In this document: positions 7,036-11,855 of the stretch, piece by piece
Layout: every line of letters begins with the position of its first letter
How positions within the stretch are numbered: the first letter of the stretch is position 1
Origin: Methanothrix sp.
GTDB lineage: Archaea > Halobacteriota > Methanosarcinia > Methanotrichales > Methanotrichaceae
Direction: 5' to 3'
NCBI GenBank assembly: GCA_028679775.1
Contig: JAJRAX010000162.1
Location: forward strand, 1-11,855
DNA: 11,855 bases
Notes under the pieces: model-generated
The model's database searches: none
Told to the model about the DNA's origin: nothing
What the model saw: only the letters and a program-made list of their open reading frames with translations
Program-made: the position numbers and the translations under genes

Positions 7036-8453
7036 CCTGCTACCTCAATGTCCAGGACATTGGCAAACGTCTCGGAGTTCGCTGAGACTGTTGCCACTAT
7101 GCTCACCTTGTAGACTCCTGGTGCAGTGTCTGCGCTCCAGATGCCTGAATATTTCTCACCGGATGTGTGCAGCAGGCTTATCCTGGAAATCTCGGAGCCA
7201 TCAGGGCCGTTGATTACTGCAGTGCAGCGTAGCGTCCCATCAGTGCTTCCAGTCTTGACCCCCGTTGCAGTTGTAGAGGTCTTACCTGTTGATCCTATCT
7301 GCACAAAACCATCTTTGCGGTCGATATTGGCGAAGCCCTGAGGCGAGCCGAATCCGCAGGTGGCACATCCCTTTATCGTCAGAATCTCATTGCTATCCTG
7401 GGATGAATTATCGTTCTGAGGCGAAGTATCACTCTCAGCAGGGCTATTCTCAGATTGTGTAGTCCCAATCTCCTGGAAGCTTGCAGTTATGGCCACAGAC
7501 TGCCCGGATCTGACGGGATTTGGCTTTGCCACAATATCGACAAGCTCATATCCGAACTTAGGCTGGTTTTCAAGCCAGTCCCGCCAGGTATAGAGCCTGG
7601 CATCGTAACCCGAATTGTGGAGGGCAAACCAGACGATGGATGCCTCGACGCCGATATTGGTAAAAACCACGACAGGCTGATCCTTCTTCAGTCCGGCAAA
7701 TGCATTCTCAGGGTTGTTTTTTAGCCTGGATTTGTCATCGGTCAGGAAGTTTTCGTATGGTATATTTATCGCTTCGGGAATCGTGCCGATTTCATAGTCA
7801 CGTGAAGGCCTGGCATCAACGATTTGAGCTATCCCACTAGCCACGAATTCATAGGTGGCAAGAAGCTCTGGATTGAGATGAATGATATAGTCGGTCTTTG
7901 GCCGGATGGTCGGGCTATCGCTTAAGTTTCTCCCGGCTGCCACCCAATCATCCTTGTCGCCCTCAAGTATGCTGACATTTTCATGCCCCAGATACTTGAG
8001 CAGCCAGTAGGTGAAGAAGGCTGGAGTTGGTCCATTGCCGCAGGGAAGGCACTCCCCGGTGATCACAAGCGAGTCGTTGCTCTTTATCCCAGCGTCACCA
8101 AGCAACGCTGCTATCTCTGATGCAGACTTGAGCTTGCCGTTTTCGGCAAAAAAGTCGTCGTAGCTGATGCTTACCGCTCCTTCGATGTATCTGGATGCGC
8201 TGGGGCTGATGTCCAGAAAAACTTGGGTAGGCGAGACCTCTGCGGAAGACAGAAGCGTCCCAGAAAAGCCGGTTGCATTTGTGGCATTGTTTTCTGGATC
8301 TGCCTGCGCAACAACGTTTCCCAATCCCAAAAAGAGAATGGAGATCATGGAGATGATGTAAATGAGGCCGCACACGGGCATTGGCCTAGCAGCCATATCA
8401 CTCGGGCTCATATTTGCCTCGACCAATCCTGACCTAATGTGGTTTAATATCAT
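7032..8453 (-). CDS. Exported tandem-rhodanese protein with C-terminal Ig-like domain
   Basis: Last gene of the operon. The N-terminus has a hydrophobic segment at about residues 27-48 and a likely signal-peptidase site AQA|DP near 51, so the mature protein is probably outside the membrane. Rhodanese-like domain 1 (about 72-175) has the loop GECLPCGNGPT with C135 and C138. It lacks the usual Arg of CxxGxR. Domain 2 (about 195-300) begins QIVDAR but has T265 (FTNIGVEAS) in place of the catalytic Cys. Residues about 305-473 look like a beta-sandwich (KPNPVRSGQSVAITASF to the end). That domain is interrupted by a Ser/Asn/Asp/Gln-rich stretch (about 331-355) and a Gly/Thr-rich part with C363-A-T-C366-G; C410 is the other Cys. 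ATG 8453 has AAGGAG eight bases upstream; ATG 8411 (GAGG before it) is an alternative. Paralogue of the adjacent 8474-9622 gene, 20 bp away. Sulfur transfer, polysulfide or metalloid binding are possible; function unknown. Confidence 0.85.
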   Translation of the reverse strand: MILNHIRSGLVEANMSPSDMAARPMPVCGLIYIISMISILFLGLGNVVAQADPENNATNATGFSGTLLSSAEVSPTQVFLDISPSASRYIEGAVSISYDDFFAENGKLKSASEIAALLGDAGIKSNDSLVITGECLPCGNGPTPAFFTYWLLKYLGHENVSILEGDKDDWVAAGRNLSDSPTIRPKTDYIIHLNPELLATYEFVASGIAQIVDARPSRDYEIGTIPEAINIPYENFLTDDKSRLKNNPENAFAGLKKDQPVVVFTNIGVEASIVWFALHNSGYDARLYTWRDWLENQPKFGYELVDIVAKPNPVRSGQSVAITASFQEIGTTQSENSPAESDTSPQNDNSSQDSNEILTIKGCATCGFGSPQGFANIDRKDGFVQIGSTGKTSTTATGVKTGSTDGTLRCTAVINGPDGSEISRISLLHTSGEKYSGIWSADTAPGVYKVSIVATVSANSETFANVLDIEVAG

Positions 8454-8473
8454 TCTTTATTCTCCTTCACGGA

Positions 8474-9622
8474 TTATTGGCTGCTGGCATTGCCTTGTGG
8501 GCTTTTGTGAGCCATCCAATCCTGATAGCTGTACAGACGGGCATCATATCTCATCATCTCAAGGGCGAACCAGACCACCGAAGCCTTCATGCCTGTGTTG
8601 GTGTAGACTACTACGGGTTTATCCTTGTCGAGCAACATGAAGACCTTCTTCAGTTGGCTTTCATCCTTTATTCGGTCTCCATAAAGAACGCTCGCGTAGG
8701 GTATGCTGATGGATCCAGGTATTGTTGACTGGCCATACTCCTGTAACGTCCTCGCATCGACGATCTGGACCTGGCCGCTCTCCACCAAATCGTAAGTTGC
8801 ATTGAAGTCGTCAGTCTCTGCTGGTGTGTAGACTTTGGCGGGAAGAACATTGGACTCGGATGTTGTGGTCTGTCCAGATGCCTCCCAATCTTCAGCCGTC
8901 CCGTCCAGGAGCTTAACCTTCTCGTGGCCCAGACCCTTCATCATCCAGTAGATGTAAGTGGCTACAGACGGACCTCCACCGCAGGGCAGGCACTGCCCAT
9001 AGATCACTACCGAATCATCCCGGGATATACCGGCGTCACCAAGGATTCTGGAGATCTCTGATACGGGCTTCAAGGTCCCTGCAGTTTCATCAAACTCCAT
9101 GTAAGGCAAGACCACAGATCCGGAGATATGGGTGCTGGAGTTCTCGCTCACATCAAGCAAAATATCGGCGTCTGTTACATCTTCCAATGGAGCCATGATG
9201 ACTCTGGCTTCGTCGCTTCTCGATATGGTGATGGGCTCTTGCGCAGCTTTTTTAGCAGCATTATCTGTGATGTTTTCATTCTGAGAATCACTTGAAGTTG
9301 TCTTGCTGTTTGCAGTATTGTCATCAGTCTCATCTTCTGTCGACGCATTTGAATCAGTCGAGGCGCTCATGTTCCATCTAACTTCTCTCGACTTCGCGGG
9401 CCAGTTGGTAGATGTCTGCACCTGGCCTGCTGTAGGATCTCCAATCTCATCCAGCTTGTCAGCGCCACTCCATCCGCCGTCATCACAGGCGCCTCCAAGA
9501 GATGCACATTCGCCTCCGGCATATGCGCTCTGCATTGACAGGAGCACGACTGCTAAAAGGGCCACGCCAGCCACGATGATCGGTATTAGCTTAGATTTTA
9601 TCAAACTCAATTCACTCCCCAT
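8474..9622 (-). CDS. Exported tandem-rhodanese protein with Cys-bearing N-terminus
   Basis: Fifth gene of the operon, 5 bp after the DGC gene. A signal peptide or anchor spans about residues 11-35 (cleavage likely after QSAYA). The mature start is Gly-rich with C39 and C46 (GGECASLGGACDDGGW). A Thr/Ser/Asn/Asp-rich spacer (about 86-128) looks like an extracellular linker. Rhodanese domain 1 (about 135-251) contains YGQCLPCGGGPS with C211 and C214. Domain 2 (about 268-375) contains QIVDAR, then VVVYTNTGMKAS with T341 where a catalytic Cys is expected. Paired motifs (LLGDAGI/ILGDAGI, GYDARLY/RYDARLY, DW after each loop) show it is a duplicate of the next gene, without the Ig-like tail. ATG 9622 has no clear ribosome binding site. 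TTG 9610, in frame and preceded by GGGGAG, is an alternative start. The likely role is extracytoplasmic thiol or sulfur chemistry linked to the permease; the substrate is unknown. Confidence 0.85.
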   Translation of the reverse strand: MGSELSLIKSKLIPIIVAGVALLAVVLLSMQSAYAGGECASLGGACDDGGWSGADKLDEIGDPTAGQVQTSTNWPAKSREVRWNMSASTDSNASTEDETDDNTANSKTTSSDSQNENITDNAAKKAAQEPITISRSDEARVIMAPLEDVTDADILLDVSENSSTHISGSVVLPYMEFDETAGTLKPVSEISRILGDAGISRDDSVVIYGQCLPCGGGPSVATYIYWMMKGLGHEKVKLLDGTAEDWEASGQTTTSESNVLPAKVYTPAETDDFNATYDLVESGQVQIVDARTLQEYGQSTIPGSISIPYASVLYGDRIKDESQLKKVFMLLDKDKPVVVYTNTGMKASVVWFALEMMRYDARLYSYQDWMAHKSPQGNASSQ

Positions 9623-9627
9623 GGGTT

Positions 9628-10008
9628 CTAGGATAGAAGCTCATCTTTAACCTTTTCTATGACTCTTCTGCAGACGTTCTCGTCCAGGATTATATCATGG
9701 GATTTTTCTATTCCTAGATCAGTTACGATTATCTGAATTGCAGGCTCAATTTCGGCGTGCTGCAATGTCTTGGTGGCACATTGGACCGGACAGCCGTCTA
9801 TAGCTACCATCAGGTCTGCTTCCCTGGCAGATTTGAGAAATCCCTTGATCTGTCCGCCAACTCCAGCAAGACAGAAGAATCCTGCCACATTTTCTCTGGC
9901 AAGCTCAATTGCCGCCTGGTTAGCGATCTGTCCGACATTCGAGGCCCCGGAGCACGCCACAACGCGCACGTCTGAAGAGCCACACATGCATCTCTTCTTT
10001 TCTTCCAT
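9628..10008 (-). CDS. DGC-domain cysteine protein (putative metal binding)
   Basis: The 126-residue length and the blocks ACSGASNVGQIANQAA, AGVGG and IDGCPVQCATK match the DGC family (PF08859), named for its Asp-Gly-Cys motif and thought to bind zinc through conserved cysteines. Visible cysteines are C7 and C9 (CMC at the N-terminus), C19, C46, C73 (in DGC), C77 and C112. There is no signal peptide, so it is cytoplasmic. The biochemical role of the family is not established. Here it sits between a mini-thioredoxin and two exported rhodaneses under an ArsR promoter, which suggests a metalloid- or sulfur-binding carrier. ATG 10008 has GAGG eight bases upstream. It is 34 bp from the thioredoxin gene and 5 bp from the rhodanese gene, so it is clearly operonic. 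Confidence 0.8.
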   Translation of the reverse strand: MEEKKRCMCGSSDVRVVACSGASNVGQIANQAAIELARENVAGFFCLAGVGGQIKGFLKSAREADLMVAIDGCPVQCATKTLQHAEIEPAIQIIVTDLGIEKSHDIILDENVCRRVIEKVKDELLS

Positions 10009-10042
10009 AGCTGCCGCCTCGTTTTTCTTGTTCTTCCATTAA

Positions 10043-10279
10043 TCAGCTCTTAAGAAGTCTCTTGATCTCGTCTACTGTAGCAGTTCTGCCCATCATGACC
10101 GACTTTCCGTCGATGTAAAGGGCGGGAGTCATCATCACGCCTCTATCCATTATCTCCTGGATGCTGTCTACTTTGATCACCTCGGCGGAGATACCGGACT
10201 CTGCTACAGCCTTCTCTACGTTTTTAAGCAGGCTCTTGCATTTAGCGCAGCCTGTTCCAAGGACTTCAATCTTAACCAT
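10043..10279 (-). CDS. Thioredoxin-like small redox-active disulfide protein
   Basis: A 78-residue minimal thioredoxin/glutaredoxin-fold protein of the 'redox-active disulfide protein 2' family, known from methanogens. It opens with a beta strand (KIEVLGTG), then the redox CxxC as C11-A-K-C14, and the cis-proline loop at T51-P52 (MMTPALYIDGK). There is no signal peptide, so it is cytoplasmic. Likely jobs are reducing the arsenate reductase encoded across the junction, or passing electrons or thiols to the DGC protein or permease. No specific reductase gene is in the window. ATG 10279 is the only sensible start for this short frame, though its ribosome binding site is weak. It lies 43 bp after the permease gene and 34 bp before the DGC gene. 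Confidence 0.85.
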   Translation of the reverse strand: MVKIEVLGTGCAKCKSLLKNVEKAVAESGISAEVIKVDSIQEIMDRGVMMTPALYIDGKSVMMGRTATVDEIKRLLKS

Positions 10280-10322
10280 ATTTTATCACTTGAATTCTCT
10301 TGTTTCCATCCATTTTCTTAGG

Positions 10323-11372
10323 CTATGCGATTGCTCCATAGATCATCCCTGCCAAGGTCGACATAAGGACAACAAGAGCTATGTAGACGCCGCCTTTCTT
10401 GAGGCCGATGATTCTTGTTATCACGATCATGCTGGGCAGGCTCAGGGATGGGCCGGCCAGGAGCAGGGAGAGGGCAGGGCCTGCTGCGGTTATGCCTGAG
10501 CTGTAGCCGAAAAGTGTCCCGACAATTGGGACCTCCAGCAGGGTAGGCATGTAAAGCAGAGCGCCTATTGCTGATGCCACAAAGCAGGCGAAAAAGCTGT
10601 TCGTGCCAAAGAGGGTGCGTATCCACTCAACAGGCAGGAAGTAGCCGATGACTCCTGTTACAAATGTCCCGACGACCAGCAGTGGAAAGATCTTCTTGGT
10701 CAGCCACCAGGTCTCAGAGAGAAATGATTCTCTCTCATCGGAATTGTAGTAGCTCTTCATCAGAAAAGCGGCTATGATTATCAGGATTCCTGAAATTACA
10801 GCTTTTGGCAAGAGCTCTATGATGCTAGAGGTAGCCGTCAAGAGAATGGCCACCAGGACTGCCAGGAAAGCGGCTGTAACATATTTGGGGCGGCTTGGCT
10901 TTGCATCGGCATCTGGCTGAGTGGCTTGCATCGGGTCTGATATCGTTTTGCAATTTTTGTCAGGCCGCTTGATCTGGAATATGGCTGCCATGATCAGACC
11001 GATGATTACGGCCATGCTGACTGCTGCGACTGCCCTGGCTATTCCAAGGTCAAGTCCCAAAACTCTAGCTGTGAGGATGATGGCCATGAGGTTGATGGCC
11101 GGGCCGGAGAAGAGAAACGCCGTGGCCGGGCCGATTCCCGCGCCCCTCTTCTCGATTCCTGCGAACATGGGAAGAATTGTGCAACTGCATACTGCAAGGA
11201 TTGTGCCGGATGTTGCCGCCACGCTGTAGCATAGCCATTTTGGGGCGTCGGCTCCGAAGTACTTGAGGACGGTCTCCTTGTTCAGAAGTGAGGCTATGGC
11301 TCCTGCTATGAAAAATGCGGGAACGAGACAGGTCAGGACATGGGCAGAGAGGTACTCCAGCAGGGTTGTCAT
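10323..11372 (-). CDS. ArsP_1-family permease (formerly DUF318)
   Basis: A polytopic membrane protein (349 residues, roughly eight to ten hydrophobic segments) of PF03773, whose characterised members export trivalent organoarsenicals. The first half carries the family block C62-S-C64 followed by TILPMFAGIEKRGAGIGPA and a second GPA at 90-92 (GPAxxxLxxGPA). The second half repeats the pattern at 298-308 (GPALSLLLAGPS), showing the internal duplication of the fold. A hydrophilic loop (about 133-162) with C141 separates the halves. C15, C48 and the CSC pair could bind a soft metalloid, which is an inference. ATG 11372 has GAGG five bases upstream. It is the second gene after arsR, with a 44-bp gap. 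Arsenite, methylarsenite or another thiophilic substrate is possible; the family label does not prove arsenic transport. Confidence 0.88.
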   Translation of the reverse strand: MTTLLEYLSAHVLTCLVPAFFIAGAIASLLNKETVLKYFGADAPKWLCYSVAATSGTILAVCSCTILPMFAGIEKRGAGIGPATAFLFSGPAINLMAIILTARVLGLDLGIARAVAAVSMAVIIGLIMAAIFQIKRPDKNCKTISDPMQATQPDADAKPSRPKYVTAAFLAVLVAILLTATSSIIELLPKAVISGILIIIAAFLMKSYYNSDERESFLSETWWLTKKIFPLLVVGTFVTGVIGYFLPVEWIRTLFGTNSFFACFVASAIGALLYMPTLLEVPIVGTLFGYSSGITAAGPALSLLLAGPSLSLPSMIVITRIIGLKKGGVYIALVVLMSTLAGMIYGAIA

Positions 11373-11416
11373 TCCTGCCTCTAAAGCAGCGGCTATGGTG
11401 TAATCGACCGTGATAA

Positions 11417-11761
11417 TCAGCTCCTGTTGTTCAATGATCTCTCAAGGATGCGCCCAGTCTCGGCAAGATCTGATATCTGCCGAAAGGCGATGGAGTCCAC
11501 GAGCCTGATCAATTCGAATATCTGAGGATCTTTTATGCTGTAGATAGTCCTCTTTCCGTCCATCCTTCGATCCAGGATATCTGCCTCGTAAAGGATGTTC
11601 AGGTGCTTGGAGATAGTGGATTGGGATCTGGGAAAGGCCGGGAGAATTTCGCAGACGCAGCGCTCCTTTCCTGAGAGAAAGTCCAGCAGCTCAAGGCGGA
11701 TCGGATCGGATAGGGCGACGAGGATCTTGGCACGCAATTGCAGGACGGATTTTTCTGTCAT
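11417..11761 (-). CDS. arsR: ArsR-family metalloregulatory repressor
   Basis: A 114-residue winged-helix SmtB/ArsR protein, first gene of the operon. The N-terminal helix (VALSDPIRLELLDFL) leads to the metal-site helix with C35-V-C37 (RCVCEIL). The recognition helix is SQSTISKHLNIL (about 46-57) and the wing is DRRMDGKRTIYSI (about 64-76). The CVC pair matches the arsenite-sensing ELCVC motif of classical ArsR, but the third Cys used by the E. coli protein is absent (E38-I-L), so a two-Cys or different site is likely. Such repressors release DNA on binding As(III)/Sb(III) and usually control their own operon. A palindrome overlapping the TATA box just upstream fits this. ATG 11761 is fixed by an in-frame stop immediately upstream, and the short distance from the promoter suggests a nearly leaderless mRNA. 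Confidence 0.9.
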   Translation of the reverse strand: MTEKSVLQLRAKILVALSDPIRLELLDFLSGKERCVCEILPAFPRSQSTISKHLNILYEADILDRRMDGKRTIYSIKDPQIFELIRLVDSIAFRQISDLAETGRILERSLNNRS

Positions 11762-11787
11762 TTCAGATGGACATTGAAACGCAGTCA

Positions 11788-11801
11788 GATATAAACATAT
11801 C
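11788..11801 (-). promoter_or_regulatory. Promoter TATA box overlapped by an ArsR-like palindrome
   Basis: GATATAAACATATC is a perfect 5+4+5 inverted repeat (GATAT/ATATC). On the minus strand it contains GTTTATATC, a good archaeal TATA box centred about 33 bp before ATG 11761. A start site about 25 bp downstream leaves a leader of some 8 bases. A second weaker repeat (ATCG...CGAT, 11799-11814) adjoins it. An ArsR dimer on the palindrome would block TBP binding. Operator function is inferred, not shown. Confidence 0.5.
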
Positions 11802-11855
11802 GCATTAAGACGATAATAAGGTAATCAGCATTCTACGAATCACCACAAAGACAAA

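Noticed and set aside
7500..9000. Rhodanese genes as decaying pseudogenes because catalytic residues are missing
   Set aside because: Both frames are intact with signal peptides, and the same substitutions and the CLPCG loop are shared by both paralogues, which indicates retained altered function, not decay.
9303..9650. 115-residue open frame on the plus strand opposite the rhodanese signal peptide and linker
   Set aside because: It lies opposite the low-complexity Ser/Thr/Asp linker and signal peptide of a well-supported gene, and its composition follows from that antisense reading.

Overview
The window looks archaeal, most likely from a methanogen of the Methanothrix/Methanosaeta kind. The reasons are a Tfx-type regulator (a family described from methanogens), a small 'redox-active disulfide protein 2' thioredoxin, TATA/BRE-like promoters very close to start codons, and moderate GC content. 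The genus is an inference from gene content and protein style; nothing here fixes it. No rRNA, tRNA, CRISPR array, insertion sequence or origin was seen, and no stretch over 300 bases lacks a gene.

Left part (1-5933): a nitrilase-superfamily amidohydrolase (minus strand) and a large CobN-type chelatase subunit (plus strand) diverge from a 160-190 bp promoter region. That region carries three TTAACT hexamers spaced 10 and 20 bp apart. A perfect 12-bp inverted repeat lies across the nitrilase stop codon. A sugar-nucleotide epimerase (minus strand) converges on the CobN gene across 36 bp.

Middle (6023-7035): a Tfx-family DNA-binding protein and a thioredoxin-type arsenate reductase share a GTGA stop/start overlap on the plus strand. 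The arsenate reductase stop codon overlaps tail-to-tail with the last gene of the opposing operon.

Right part (7032-11761, minus strand): six closely spaced genes form a probable operon starting from an ArsR promoter: ArsR repressor, ArsP_1-type permease, CxxC mini-thioredoxin, DGC-domain cysteine protein, and two exported paralogous tandem-rhodanese proteins. The gaps are 44, 43, 34, 5 and 20 bp. With arsC converging on it, the block reads as a metalloid or reactive-sulfur handling island: a thiol sensor, a membrane exporter, cytoplasmic thiol proteins and secreted thiol proteins. The two rhodaneses are the most unusual part. Their N-terminal domain carries a CLPCG(G/N)GP loop in place of the usual CxxGxR loop, and their C-terminal domain has Thr where the catalytic Cys should be, which reverses the usual layout of tandem rhodaneses. 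The substrate of the system cannot be read from the sequence.
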